Source: Pseudarthrobacter sp. C4D7 (GTDB taxonomy: Bacteria; Actinomycetota; Actinomycetes; Actinomycetales; Micrococcaceae). Taken from it: DNA of 54,807 nt. Each line of letters begins with the position of its first letter. Positions within the stretch are counted from its first letter, which is position 1. The stretch lies in NCBI RefSeq assembly GCF_013359725.1, contig NZ_JABFMW010000019.1, forward strand, positions 30,121 through 84,927, read 5' to 3'. Position numbers and translations under genes: made by a program. The notes under the pieces are model-generated. The model was not told where the DNA came from, searched no databases, and saw only the letters and a list, made by a program, of their open reading frames with translations. Shown one piece after another: positions 26,327-34,887 of the stretch.

Positions 26327-27739
26327 CTATCCGCTGTTGCGGGCGAGCGCCTCGCCAATGATCCGGGCACCTTCCGGGTAGGCACCCGGGTTGGGGCCGG
26401 AGTAGTTGAGGCGGATGAATGCTCCGGCGGGCTCGGCCGGAAACCACTCGGTGCCGGCGGCGATGATCACGCCGGCATCCTCGCAGTCCCGCGCCAGCCG
26501 GGGAAGGCCGGTGGTGTCCGGGAGGCGCACCCACAGGTTGAGCCCGCCTTTGGGCAGATTGTCGATGTGTGCCTGCGGGACGTGTTCCCGGATGCTGGTG
26601 GCCAGCAGGTCGCGGCGGGACTGGAGCTGCTGGCGGAGGCTGCGCAGGTGGGTTTGCCACCCTGGTTGCGTCACCACGTCCAGTGCCGCTGCCTGGAGGA
26701 GTCCGCTGACATACATGGACTCGGCGGCGCGGTGGGCCAGGATGCGTTCGCGCGCCGGCCCGCGCACAATCACCGCCGCAATGCGGATGGCCGTGGACAC
26801 GCTCTTGGTCAAGGACCGGATGTAGACCACGTGGCCGGAGTCATCGCGCGTTGCCAGCGGAAGGGGGTTTGAGGTGATGCCGAAGTCGTGGGCCCAGTCG
26901 TCCTCCACCAGGAAGGCCCCATGCCTGCGGGCAACGTCAAGGATCTCCTCGCCACGGCCCGGCGCCCACTGCGCGCCGGTGGGGTTGGAATAGTTGGGCT
27001 GCGCGTAGAACGCCCGCGCTCCGGTCTCCGCGAAGGCGCGGTCGACGTCGGCAGGGTCCGGGCCGTCAGGCCCCGTGGGCACCGGGACCAGCCGCACCCC
27101 GGTCTGGGCGGCGGCGAGGATGGCACCCCAATACGACGGCGATTCGATGAGCAGCGGCTGGCCGGCGCCCACCAGCGCGCGGAAGATGGAGCTAAGTCCG
27201 CTTTGGCTGCCGGGCAGGATGATGACGTCGTTCGGCGTTGGGGGCGTGATCCCCACGGGGGTCGCAGAGCCCAGCTCCTGGGCGAACCACTGCTGCAGTT
27301 CGGGCATGCCCGCGGCAGGTGGCCGGGACAGGGCTGCGTCGCCGCGTGCGGCCCGGGCCAGCGCGGACCGGACCAGCCGCTCCGGCAGCAGCTCCCGGTC
27401 CGGGTAGCCGGAATGGAACCAAATGGCGTCGGCAGGGACGTTCCGCATGGTGCCTGACGACGTCGGCAGCGGAGATACGGGGGACCGCAGGGCCGCGGTC
27501 TGCCAGCCGTAGTCCGACGGGCGGGCGGTGCGGACGGCACGGACAAACGTCCCGACGCCGGGCCGGCTGTCGATCAGGCCCTGCGCGGCCAGCACCTGCA
27601 GGGCTTTCTGGACCGTCACCGGGCTCGCCTGGTACTCGGCCACAAGCGAGCGGGTTGACGGCAGTTTGGCTCCCGGCGCCGCGCCCGCAACCCACTGCCG
27701 GAGTGCCGCCACGATCCTTGAACTGCTATCGTTGTTCAT
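26327..27739 (-). CDS. MocR-type regulator: GntR winged helix fused to PLP aminotransferase domain
   Basis: The start at ATG 27739 gives 470 residues and places the winged helix at once (AKLPSTRSLVAEYQASPVTV). Open frame upstream is antisense to the next gene. After a linker, a fold-type I aminotransferase domain (about 105-470) follows, with PNYSNPTGAQW and VEDDWAHDFG. The PLP lysine is in RSLTKSVSTAIRIA, and RLNYSGPN binds the carboxylate. MocR proteins sense PLP or amino compounds and often control adjacent transporters. It is divergent from an EamA exporter with overlapping start codons, so that exporter is the likely target. Confidence 0.9.
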   Translation of the reverse strand: MNNDSSSRIVAALRQWVAGAAPGAKLPSTRSLVAEYQASPVTVQKALQVLAAQGLIDSRPGVGTFVRAVRTARPSDYGWQTAALRSPVSPLPTSSGTMRNVPADAIWFHSGYPDRELLPERLVRSALARAARGDAALSRPPAAGMPELQQWFAQELGSATPVGITPPTPNDVIILPGSQSGLSSIFRALVGAGQPLLIESPSYWGAILAAAQTGVRLVPVPTGPDGPDPADVDRAFAETGARAFYAQPNYSNPTGAQWAPGRGEEILDVARRHGAFLVEDDWAHDFGITSNPLPLATRDDSGHVVYIRSLTKSVSTAIRIAAVIVRGPARERILAHRAAESMYVSGLLQAAALDVVTQPGWQTHLRSLRQQLQSRRDLLATSIREHVPQAHIDNLPKGGLNLWVRLPDTTGLPRLARDCEDAGVIIAAGTEWFPAEPAGAFIRLNYSGPNPGAYPEGARIIGEALARNSG

Positions 27740-27753
27740 GAAAGAACATAGTA
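27727..27753. promoter_or_regulatory. Overlapping divergent promoters and TGTTC-N6-GAACA operator
   Basis: Both start codons share CATG: plus ATG at 27738, minus ATG at 27739. The palindrome TGTTC-ATGAAA-GAACA (27733-27748) is centred on them. On the minus strand TACTAT (27753-27748) lies eight bases before the MocR ATG. On the plus strand TATCGT (27727-27732) lies five bases before the exporter ATG. Both transcripts therefore look leaderless, and one bound protein could block both. Confidence 0.5.
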
Positions 27754-28661
27754 GCGCTACTGCCCTGGTGGGCCCAGTGATACTGCCCCGGCGGTCTTCC
27801 GGAATCTGGTGGGGCCTGGTGGGTGTCGCGGCCTTCTCCTTCACGGTTCCCTTCACCAAGGTGGCCGTCGCCGGCCTGCCGCCGTTGTTCATCGGTTCCG
27901 GCCGTGCAGTAGTGGCCGCCGTCCTTGCCGCCGCGGCCCTCGCGGTCACCCGGCAGCGGCTGCCGCTACCCCGCACCTGGCTGCGCCTTGCGCTCGTGGC
28001 CGGCGGCGTCGTCGCAGGCTTCCCGTTGCTGACGTCCTATGCCCTTACCGCCGTGCCGGCCGGGCACAGTGCCGTGGTGATTGCCCTCCTGCCCGCCGCC
28101 ACGGCCACTGCCGCGGTGCTCAGGACGGGGGAACGGCCGCCGGCTCCTTTCTGGGCCGTCACGATGCTTGGCTCCCTGGCAGCCATCTCCTTCGCTTTCC
28201 TGCAGTCGGGCGGTATCGGCCACCTGCACTGGGCGGACCTCCTGCTGCTCGGTGCCGTGGCGTGCGCCGCCGTCGGCTATGCGGAGGGAGGCCTGCTGGC
28301 CAGGGAACTCGGCTCGTGGCAGACCGTTGCCTGGGCACTGGTCCTTGCCGCGCCGGCCATGCTGGTCCTGGCCGCGGCATCGGTCCAGGGCCAGCCGCCG
28401 TCGGCCAGTCCAGTCCAGTGGGCGGCGTTCGGCTACCTTGCCGTGGTGAGCATGTTCCTTGGCTTCTTCGCCTGGTACCGGGGGCTGGCCATCGGCCCCA
28501 TGGCGCAGGTGAGCCAGGTCCAGCTGCTCCAGCCCGTCCTGAGTATCTGCTGGGCCGCGCTCCTGCTGGGCGAGGCATTGACGTGGACCACCGCCATCGG
28601 CGCCCTTTCCGTCATCCTCTGCGCCGGTGCAGCGGTCCGCGTCCGGATCAAGACCCCCTGA
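27738..28661 (+). CDS. EamA/DMT-family exporter
   Basis: The protein has 307 residues from ATG 27738 (longer frames upstream are antisense to the MocR gene). It has ten hydrophobic segments in two EamA repeats, starting WWGLVGVAAFSFTVPFTKVA and, in the second half, LGAVACAAVGYAEGGLLARE. Members export amino acids and related metabolites. The divergent MocR regulator suggests a PLP-linked amine or amino acid substrate. The PaiB-like gene follows 18 bp later, so the two are probably co-transcribed. Confidence 0.87.
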   Translation: MKEHSSATALVGPVILPRRSSGIWWGLVGVAAFSFTVPFTKVAVAGLPPLFIGSGRAVVAAVLAAAALAVTRQRLPLPRTWLRLALVAGGVVAGFPLLTSYALTAVPAGHSAVVIALLPAATATAAVLRTGERPPAPFWAVTMLGSLAAISFAFLQSGGIGHLHWADLLLLGAVACAAVGYAEGGLLARELGSWQTVAWALVLAAPAMLVLAAASVQGQPPSASPVQWAAFGYLAVVSMFLGFFAWYRGLAIGPMAQVSQVQLLQPVLSICWAALLLGEALTWTTAIGALSVILCAGAAVRVRIKTP

Positions 28662-28679
28662 CCACCCGAAAGGACCCCC

Positions 28680-29300
28680 ATGTACATTCCTGCCCATTTC
28701 GCTGCCGAACCCGGCGCCGTCCGGAACCTCCTGGCCCATCCCGGCGCCGCCAACCTGGTGACCATGACCGGTGCCGGCCTGCTGGCAACGCTGCTGCCCG
28801 TCGCATTCAACCCGGGAGTGGGGGAGCACGGGGCCCTCCAAGCGCACATGGCCCGGAACAACCCACAGTGGTCCACCGCGCCAACCGGTGAAGCGCTGGC
28901 CATCATCCAGGGCGCCGATAACTACATCTCGCCGTCGTGGTACGCCTCCAAAGCCGAACACGGCCGGGTGGTCCCCACCTGGAACTACAGCACGGCGCAC
29001 GTTTATGGCGAACTGGTGGTCCATGACGACGCCGGCTGGCTGGCCCGGCACGTCCGCCACCTGACCGGACTGCATGAGGGCGGCCGGCCGGACCCCTGGG
29101 CCGTGGACGACGCCCCGGAAAAGTTCATCGCCGGGCAGCTGCGCGCCATCGTGGGCGTGGAGCTGGTGATCACCCGGATCGAGGCGAAGGAGAAACTGAG
29201 CCAGAACCGCTCGGCAGCCGATGCCGCAGGAGTGGCAGCGGGCCTCAGGGCCAGCGGGCGGGAAGCCGCCGCGGCCGCCGTCGAACGCGTCCGTACTTGA
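28680..29300 (+). CDS. PaiB-like FMN-binding split-barrel protein
   Basis: The protein has 206 residues; AAAGGA lies before the ATG. The N-terminus MYIPAHFAAE, the HMARNNPQW segment and NYISPSWYASK then VVPTWNYSTAHVYG are diagnostic of the PaiB (FMN-binding negative regulator) family; EKLSQNRS is the conserved C-terminal box. In Bacillus, pai genes affect sporulation and protease expression, but most homologues are uncharacterised flavin or heme-binding proteins. It is in an operon with the EamA exporter under the divergent MocR. Confidence 0.9.
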   Translation: MYIPAHFAAEPGAVRNLLAHPGAANLVTMTGAGLLATLLPVAFNPGVGEHGALQAHMARNNPQWSTAPTGEALAIIQGADNYISPSWYASKAEHGRVVPTWNYSTAHVYGELVVHDDAGWLARHVRHLTGLHEGGRPDPWAVDDAPEKFIAGQLRAIVGVELVITRIEAKEKLSQNRSAADAAGVAAGLRASGREAAAAAVERVRT

Positions 29301-29321
29301 GCCCTGGGAAACCGGGCGGTG

Positions 29322-30449
29322 CTAGGCCGTCCGTTCCAGGAGCACCATCACTTCGTAATGCGTGGTCTGCGGGAACATGTCCAGGACCCGAGCCCGCCGG
29401 GCAGTGAAGGAGGGCAGCGCGGCCAGGTCGCGGGCCAGCGACTGGGCGTTGCAGCTGGAGTACACCACGTGCTGCACGCCGGAGGATTCCAGCCAGCCGC
29501 ACAATTCCTTGCCGATGCCGCGCCGAGGCGGGTTCACGATCACCAGCTCCGGCGACTGCCCCGCAGCGAGGGCGAACGCGGTGGCGTCCCCGGCCTGGAA
29601 CTCCATGCCCGCCAGGCCCGCCTCGTCACTGCTGAGCCGCGCCGAAACAATGGCCTCACTGCTGGCCTCGATGCCCGTGACCGTGCGGGACGGAGCCGCG
29701 CTGTGGAGGGCGAACCCGCCCACGCCGCAGTACAGGTCCCATACCGAAGCGGGCGCCAGTTCGTTGACCCACTCGCGCCCCTGCCGGTACAGGGCCGCGG
29801 CCATGCCGGTGTTGGTCTGGAAAAAGCTCTGCGGGCGGAGGTGCAGGTTGATGTCATTGACCCGCATCTCCAGGGTGGACTGCTCCGTCAGCAGGATCTC
29901 GCGCTCTCCTTCGAGCACGGCCTTGTGCTCCGGGAGCAGGTTGACGGAGACCACCTTGACCTGCGGCAGGTCCGCCAGGAGTTCGGGGAGGTGCTTCCGG
30001 ATCCGCGGCAGGGTCTGCTCGGAGCGGAGGACCAGGCGGAGCATGATCTCACCTGCCGGGGATTCGGTGATAATGACGTGCTTGAGTTCCCCGGTCCGTT
30101 TCGGGACGTCGTAGGGCGTCAGACGGAGGCGGCGGATGTAGGTGGCCAGCACCGGGAAGACGGCCCGCAGGCCGGGGGAGCAGACGCCGCACTTGCGCAG
30201 GTCCACACCGTGGCCGTCGGCGTCGAGGATGCCGATGGTGGGGTTCTGTGCCGTCCCGCCGACCACCATTTTGGCCTTGTTGCGGAAGCCGGACTCCTGG
30301 CTGGCCACGGGCTCCAGCCATTCCAGTTTCGTGTGACCGGACAGGAGGCCCTGGCAGTGCAGCTGTTTGCCGGCCAGCTGTTCGGCGTACGGCCTGCCCA
30401 TCTGGGTGCAGGAGCGGCAGGTGCCGGCATCAAAGTAGGAACAGCGCAT
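29322..30449 (-). CDS. rlmC: 23S rRNA (uracil-C5)-methyltransferase RlmC-type
   Basis: The protein has 375 residues, the short RlmC size without TRAM domain. Iron-sulphur cysteines are visible at the N-terminus (Cys3, Cys11, Cys14) with another near residue 87 (KCGVC). The SAM-binding motif is WDLYCGVGGFALH, the base-binding NPPRRGIG is present, and the catalytic cysteine is in YSSCNAQSLARDL. It methylates a uracil of 23S rRNA (U747 in E. coli) using SAM. It is a single gene, convergent with the PaiB-like gene and divergent from the permease. Confidence 0.92.
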   Translation of the reverse strand: MRCSYFDAGTCRSCTQMGRPYAEQLAGKQLHCQGLLSGHTKLEWLEPVASQESGFRNKAKMVVGGTAQNPTIGILDADGHGVDLRKCGVCSPGLRAVFPVLATYIRRLRLTPYDVPKRTGELKHVIITESPAGEIMLRLVLRSEQTLPRIRKHLPELLADLPQVKVVSVNLLPEHKAVLEGEREILLTEQSTLEMRVNDINLHLRPQSFFQTNTGMAAALYRQGREWVNELAPASVWDLYCGVGGFALHSAAPSRTVTGIEASSEAIVSARLSSDEAGLAGMEFQAGDATAFALAAGQSPELVIVNPPRRGIGKELCGWLESSGVQHVVYSSCNAQSLARDLAALPSFTARRARVLDMFPQTTHYEVMVLLERTA

Positions 30450-30570
30450 GACTGGTCAAGTTTACCCGGTCGCCTTCCCGGCCACGACGGCAAGGGACGA
30501 CGGAGGCCCCCGGCGAACCGCCGCCCCGCACCGCTCGCTGCACTCAAGGGCGTCATTGCGTGCAACATAA

Positions 30571-30585
30571 GCATGCACCCATGCC
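30571..30585 (+). promoter_or_regulatory. Shared 15-bp motif upstream of the permease
   Basis: GCATGCACCCATGCC lies 74 bp before the permease GTG. It is the same as the motif before the homocysteine methyltransferase gene (33875-33889) except C for A at position 6. Two GCATG/CATGC half-sites form an imperfect palindrome. It is a candidate operator for an IclR regulator encoded nearby. Confidence 0.6.
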
Positions 30586-30658
30586 TTCAACGACCGGAAA
30601 ATTCGGCAGCCGTGCTACTTTCGGCACTGACACCGTGCATTTCTTCGTTTGGAGACCC

Positions 30659-32095
30659 GTGGAACCCACACCCCCGCTCACCCTCGACCCACGGCCTGCG
30701 GCAACGCAGCCGGTGGAGTCCTCCCTGCGCCGGTCCATGGGGCCGCGCCACCTGGTGATGATCGCCATGGGCGGGGTGATTGGTTCGGGCCTCTTCGTCA
30801 GCTCGGGCTACACCATTTCGCAGGCCGGACCCTTTGGCGCCGTCATCGCCTACCTGGTGGGTGCGTTCGTGGTGTACCTGGTGATGGCATGCTTGGGGGA
30901 ACTGGCCATCGCCTATCCCGTCTCCGGGGCCTTCCATATCTACGCCGCCCGCTCCATCGGGCCCGCCACGGGGTTCGCCACCGCCTGGCTGTACTGGCTC
31001 TGCTGGGCCGTGGCCATTGGCTCAGAGTTCACCGCATCCGGACTCCTCATGCAGCGCTGGTTCCCGGACGTCGAGGTGTGGGTCTGGTGCCTTGTCTTCG
31101 CCGCCATCCTCTTTGGCTTCAACGCCGTCTCTTCCCGGTTCTTCGGCGAGGCCGAGTTCTGGTTCGCCATTGTTAAGGTGGCCGCCATCATCGGGCTGAT
31201 CGTCCTGGGCGGGGCGGCGCTATTCGGCTTCCACCCGCTCAGCAGCGGCGGCAACCACCCCTTCCTGCTGCAGAATTTCGCCACCGAATCGGGCCTCTTC
31301 CCCAACGGCTTCACCGGCATCCTGGTCACGGTGCTGGCCGTCTTCTACGCCTTTTCCGGGTCGGAACTTATCGGTGTCGCCGCCGGGGAGACCAAGGATC
31401 CCGCAACGGCCATTCCCAAGGCCATGCGCACCACCGTGATCCGGCTGCTGATCTTCTTCGTGGGCGCCATCACCGTCATCGCCGCCACCATCCCCTACAC
31501 CGAAGTGGGACTGGATGAGAGCCCGTTCGTCACGGTGTTCTCCGCCATCGGGGTGCCGTTCGCCGCGGACATCATGAACTTCGTCATCATCACGGCCCTG
31601 CTCTCGGCCGGAAACAGCGGCCTCTACTCCTGCGCCCGGATGCTCTATTCGCTCGCCGATGAAGGGCATGCACCCCGCGCCCTGAAGAAGCTGAACCGCC
31701 GCGGCATTCCCCTGGTGGCCCTCTCCGTGAGCATGGTGGGCGGCCTGGCTTCCCTGCTCAGCAGCGTGGTGGCCCCGGAAACCGTCTACCTGGTCCTCGT
31801 CTCGGTGGCGGGCTTTGCCGTGGTGGGTGTCTGGATGTCCATCACCGCGTCGCACTACTTCCACCGACGCGCGTTCATCCGCGACGGCGGGGATGTCTCC
31901 ACCCTTGCCTACCGCGCACCACTGTTCCCGGTGGTCCCCATCCTCGCGTTCTCCCTGTGCGTCATCTCCCTGGTCGGCATCGCCCTCGACCCGGCCCAGG
32001 CGGCCGCCCTCTACTTCGGCATCCCCTTCGTTGCCGCCTGCTACGTGTACTTCCACTTCCGGCATGGGCGCGGGGCGGTGCGGGCCGGGCGGTAG
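30659..32095 (+). CDS. APC-family amino-acid permease, probable S-methylmethionine transporter
   Basis: The GTG at 30659, four bases after GGAG, is preferred to the ATG at 30560, because the longer form would translate the putative operator. The 478 residues contain 12 hydrophobic segments. The hallmark first helix is GGVIGSGLFVSSGYTISQAGP, and FYAFSGSELIGVAAGETKDP is the consensus of the AAT subfamily. Such carriers import amino acids by proton symport. The shared motif with the mmuM-like gene makes S-methylmethionine (MmuP role) the best guess for the substrate. Confidence 0.88.
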   Translation: MEPTPPLTLDPRPAATQPVESSLRRSMGPRHLVMIAMGGVIGSGLFVSSGYTISQAGPFGAVIAYLVGAFVVYLVMACLGELAIAYPVSGAFHIYAARSIGPATGFATAWLYWLCWAVAIGSEFTASGLLMQRWFPDVEVWVWCLVFAAILFGFNAVSSRFFGEAEFWFAIVKVAAIIGLIVLGGAALFGFHPLSSGGNHPFLLQNFATESGLFPNGFTGILVTVLAVFYAFSGSELIGVAAGETKDPATAIPKAMRTTVIRLLIFFVGAITVIAATIPYTEVGLDESPFVTVFSAIGVPFAADIMNFVIITALLSAGNSGLYSCARMLYSLADEGHAPRALKKLNRRGIPLVALSVSMVGGLASLLSSVVAPETVYLVLVSVAGFAVVGVWMSITASHYFHRRAFIRDGGDVSTLAYRAPLFPVVPILAFSLCVISLVGIALDPAQAAALYFGIPFVAACYVYFHFRHGRGAVRAGR

Positions 32096-32172
32096 GCAGG
32101 ACCGGACGACGGCGGCAGCGCCCGGGGCAGCACGCGCACCGGCGTGGGTGCCGGCGTCGTCCATTCCCCTGG

Positions 32173-32211
32173 CTGCCTGGCTGCGTGACTGCCTGGCTGC
32201 GTGACTGCCTG
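32173..32211 (+). repeat. Short tandem repeat, 16-bp unit, 2.4 copies
   Basis: CTGCCTGGCTGCGTGA occurs at 32173-32188 and 32189-32204 with a partial third copy to 32211. It lies in the 183-bp gap between the permease and the IclR gene. A unit of 16 would shift any reading frame, and no gene uses it. Confidence 0.75.
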
Positions 32212-32278
32212 GCGGGTGCGGTTCCTCCGGCCGTGGAACAATGGGGCCGTTATTGAGCAGCCGGGAGGGCAGGAAAGC

Positions 32279-33052
32279 GTGGAACCAATGGCCGAGGCGT
32301 CCTCCATGGCACAGGGACTGCGGATCCTGCGGCACGTGGTGGAACGGGAAAAGCGGGGGCAGGCGCCGCCGGGTGTTTCGCAGCTCGCCGCGGAGCTCGG
32401 CATCGAACAGAGCAGGGTGTCACGGCTGGCCCAGGAGCTGTGCGGCCTGGAGCTGCTGGAGCGCTTTGACCGGGGACCGTTCCGCGCCGGCCCGCGCTTT
32501 TTCGCCCTGGCGGCGGCGTTGAACACGGGCTGGGTCCGGGCGGCGAAACCCCAGCTCGAGGCGTTGGTCGCTGAACTGGGAGTACGGGCCCGCCTCTCGA
32601 TCCGTGATGGGTACCGCGTCATCCTGCTCCGCGCGTCCAGCAACGAAGCCGTGCCCGGCAGCTTCGTGGTGCCCGGCATGGTCACCCCCGTCTGGTGCAC
32701 CGGCGCCGGCAGGGCTCTGCTCTGGGACCTCGACCGGGTCCAACTCGGTGAACTGCTCGCGGACGTCAATTACATCGGCATCGGCGGGCCGGGAGCCGCC
32801 CACGCCACGGACGGGATCTGGGACCTCATGGTCCGCGACCGGGCCGCCGGCTTCATTTCCGCCGACGAGGAATTCGAGCATGGCGTGGTGGAGCTCGCGG
32901 TACCTGTGCGGGATGCCGCCGGCTCCATCATCGGAGCGCTCAGCGTGCTGGGGACCCGGGCGGAGCTCGGAACTGATTCAGCGTCGGCTGCCAGGGTGCT
33001 GGCGACTGCCGCCGCGCGCCTCCGTGACGCCCCGGAGGCTCAGCCGCGGTAG
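32279..33052 (+). CDS. IclR-family transcriptional regulator
   Basis: The start at GTG 32279, with AGGAAAGC just upstream, gives 257 residues; an ATG three codons later is an alternative. The N-terminal winged helix is at about 10-70 (QGLRILRHVVERE, then GVSQLAAELGIEQSRVSRLA). The C-terminal IclR effector domain is at about 85-250 (VPGMVTPVWCTGAGRALLWDL, GFISADEEFEHGVVELAVPV). It lies downstream of the permease in the same direction and its last 13 bases overlap the convergent second IclR gene. It is a candidate regulator of the permease/methyltransferase pair. Confidence 0.87.
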   Translation: MEPMAEASSMAQGLRILRHVVEREKRGQAPPGVSQLAAELGIEQSRVSRLAQELCGLELLERFDRGPFRAGPRFFALAAALNTGWVRAAKPQLEALVAELGVRARLSIRDGYRVILLRASSNEAVPGSFVVPGMVTPVWCTGAGRALLWDLDRVQLGELLADVNYIGIGGPGAAHATDGIWDLMVRDRAAGFISADEEFEHGVVELAVPVRDAAGSIIGALSVLGTRAELGTDSASAARVLATAAARLRDAPEAQPR

Positions 33053-33801
33053 CCGAGCCTTGACTCAAGCCACCGGCCCTGTTCCACGAGGGCAGCACCG
33101 CACAGTTCACGCCGCGGTTCCAGCCGTTCCTTGATGCCCACGATCTGCAGGGCCGCCACTACGTCACCCTTGAAGTCGCGGACCGGCACGGCCAGCGAGT
33201 ACAGCCCGGGCTCGGCTTCTTCGTCCACGATCGAGTAGCCGCGGGCGCGGGCGCCGTCCCTCTGTGCCAGGAACGCACCCACGCTGTCCGGGGTGTTGGG
33301 ACCATGGGGCTTGAAGTCGACGTGGGCAAACACAGTCCGGACTTCCGCTTCCGTGGCTTCCCACAGGACTGCCTGGCCCGCGTCGCTGCAGTAGGCGGGG
33401 TAGGGCCGGCCCAGCCACGAACCCACCAGGTTGCTGCCGGGCGGGACACTCTCGCAGATGGTCACCGTGCTGTCGCCGCGCAGGACCCCGAGGAAGCATG
33501 CTTCATCCGTCACGGTTGCCAGGGCTTCCAACGCGGTGGCGCCGTCAGCCTGGAGCCGGCGATCGGTCAGCAGCTGGGCGTCGGTGAAGACGGACCAGTC
33601 CAGGGCGTAGGTGCGCGTGGCGGTGCGGACAAGGAAGCCTTCCTGGCCGCCGGTGCGCAGGCTGCGGGACACCTGGCTGCGGTCCCGGTCCAGGTCGGCG
33701 GCGATCCCGGCGGCCGTCCCGCCGGGAAGGCCGCGCGCTTGGCGTGCCCCAACAGCAAGCAGGGCCTGGATCCCGCGGCCCATGCTGGAGGTCTTCGACA
33801 T
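33040..33801 (-). CDS. Second IclR-family regulator, divergent from the homocysteine methyltransferase
   Basis: The protein has 253 residues with a winged helix at about 5-60 (MGRGIQALLAVGARQ, then DRDRSQVSRSLRT). The IclR ligand domain is at about 75-245 (YPAYCSDAGQAVLWE, ARGYSIVDEEAEPGLYSLAVPV). On the minus strand TAGACT lies seven bases before the ATG and no ribosome site is seen, so the mRNA is probably leaderless. It is divergent from mmuM by 100 bp, where the shared 15-bp motif lies. It is therefore the likeliest protein to bind that motif. Confidence 0.88.
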   Translation of the reverse strand: MSKTSSMGRGIQALLAVGARQARGLPGGTAAGIAADLDRDRSQVSRSLRTGGQEGFLVRTATRTYALDWSVFTDAQLLTDRRLQADGATALEALATVTDEACFLGVLRGDSTVTICESVPPGSNLVGSWLGRPYPAYCSDAGQAVLWEATEAEVRTVFAHVDFKPHGPNTPDSVGAFLAQRDGARARGYSIVDEEAEPGLYSLAVPVRDFKGDVVAALQIVGIKERLEPRRELCGAALVEQGRWLESRLGYRG

Positions 33802-33808
33802 GGGTGTG

Positions 33809-33814
33809 AGTCTA
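33809..33814 (-). promoter_or_regulatory. -10 box of the second IclR gene (leaderless)
   Basis: TAGACT on the minus strand ends seven bases before the ATG at 33801. That spacing puts the transcription start at or next to the start codon. Confidence 0.45.
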
Positions 33815-33874
33815 GCGATCCGGGTGGGGGACGCTGCTGCAGGCCGTCGCCGTGGCAGGTAACACTCAGTAAAT

Positions 33875-33895
33875 GCATGAACCCATGCCTATAGT
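33875..33895 (+). promoter_or_regulatory. Shared motif and -10 box of the mmuM-like gene
   Basis: GCATGAACCCATGCC (33875-33889) is directly followed by TATAGT (33890-33895), six bases before the ATG at 33902. A protein on the motif would cover the region between -35 and -10. No ribosome site is seen, so the mRNA is probably leaderless. Confidence 0.6.
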
Positions 33896-33901
33896 GAACA
33901 T

Positions 33902-34861
33902 ATGCCTGCCATGTCTCCGCTCTCCGCCCTTCTGGAACCGGGGCAGCAGCCGCTGATTGCCGACGGCGCCCTCGCCACCGAACTGGAGGCACGCGGCTGC
34001 AACCTCGATGATCCCCTGTGGTCTGCCAAAGTCCTGCTGGAGCGGCCAGAACTCATCCGTGACGTCCACCGCGACTATTTTTTGGCGGGCGCCAACATCG
34101 CCACCACCGCCAGCTACCAGGCAACGCCCCAAGGGTTTGCGGCACGGGGAATGACCCAGAACGAAGCCCTGGAGCTGGTTGGACTGTCCGTCCGCCTGGC
34201 CGACGAGGCGCGGCAGGAGTACCGGGCGGACCATCCGGACGCCGGGCCGCTGCTGGTGGCCGGCTCGGTGGGCCCCTACGGCGCCTACCTGGCGGACGGG
34301 TCCGAGTACCGCGGGGACTACTCACTGACCCCGGGCCAGTTCAAGGACTTCCATGCGGCCCGCATCGCGGCGCTGGTGGATGCGGGCGTGGATGTCCTTG
34401 CCCTCGAGACGCTGCCCTCCTTCGCCGAAGCGGAGGCGCTCCTGGCGCTTTCCCGGGAACACGGCGTGGACGCCTGGGTTTCCTTTTCACTGCGCGACGG
34501 CGCCCACATCAGCGACGGCACGTCCCTGGCCGATGTGGCGCAGCTGGTGGACGGACAGCCGGGAGTCGCGGCTGTGGGGGTGAACTGCGTGCCGATCCAC
34601 CTTGTTGGGCCAGCGCTTGCTGCCCTGCGCCGGCACACGGACAAGCCCCTGGTGGCCTACCCGAACTCAGGTGAAACCTACGATTCCGCCACCAAGACCT
34701 GGAGCGGGGCGCTTGACGGCGACGGCGGTGCGGCCGGGGGAGCGGCACCGCCAACCCTCGCTGCCGGCGCGGCCGAATGGCTGGCCCGTGGCGCGCAAAT
34801 CCTCGGCGGCTGCTGCCGGACCACTCCGGCGGACATCGCGGCTTTGGCTGCCCACGCCTGA
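33902..34861 (+). CDS. mmuM: Homocysteine S-methyltransferase (S-methylmethionine-using type)
   Basis: The protein has 319 residues, the usual size of stand-alone MmuM. Zinc-binding cysteines are Cys229 (GVNCVP) and the pair Cys304-Cys305 (GGCCRTTP). The N-terminal LIADGALATELEARG and ETLPSFAEAEAL segments match the family. It transfers a methyl group from S-methylmethionine (or SAM) to homocysteine, making methionine. It shares an upstream motif with the amino-acid permease, which would supply S-methylmethionine. It contains a short Gly/Ala-rich insertion near residue 275 (DGDGGAAGGAAPPT). Confidence 0.93.
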   Translation: MPAMSPLSALLEPGQQPLIADGALATELEARGCNLDDPLWSAKVLLERPELIRDVHRDYFLAGANIATTASYQATPQGFAARGMTQNEALELVGLSVRLADEARQEYRADHPDAGPLLVAGSVGPYGAYLADGSEYRGDYSLTPGQFKDFHAARIAALVDAGVDVLALETLPSFAEAEALLALSREHGVDAWVSFSLRDGAHISDGTSLADVAQLVDGQPGVAAVGVNCVPIHLVGPALAALRRHTDKPLVAYPNSGETYDSATKTWSGALDGDGGAAGGAAPPTLAAGAAEWLARGAQILGGCCRTTPADIAALAAHA

Positions 34862-34887
34862 CCCCCGGGCCGGCCCGGTAAAGCAAC

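Noticed and set aside
30560..30658. Upstream ATG start for the amino-acid permease
   Set aside because: It would translate the shared regulatory motif and add an atypical tail. GTG 30659 has a good ribosome site and fits the family length.
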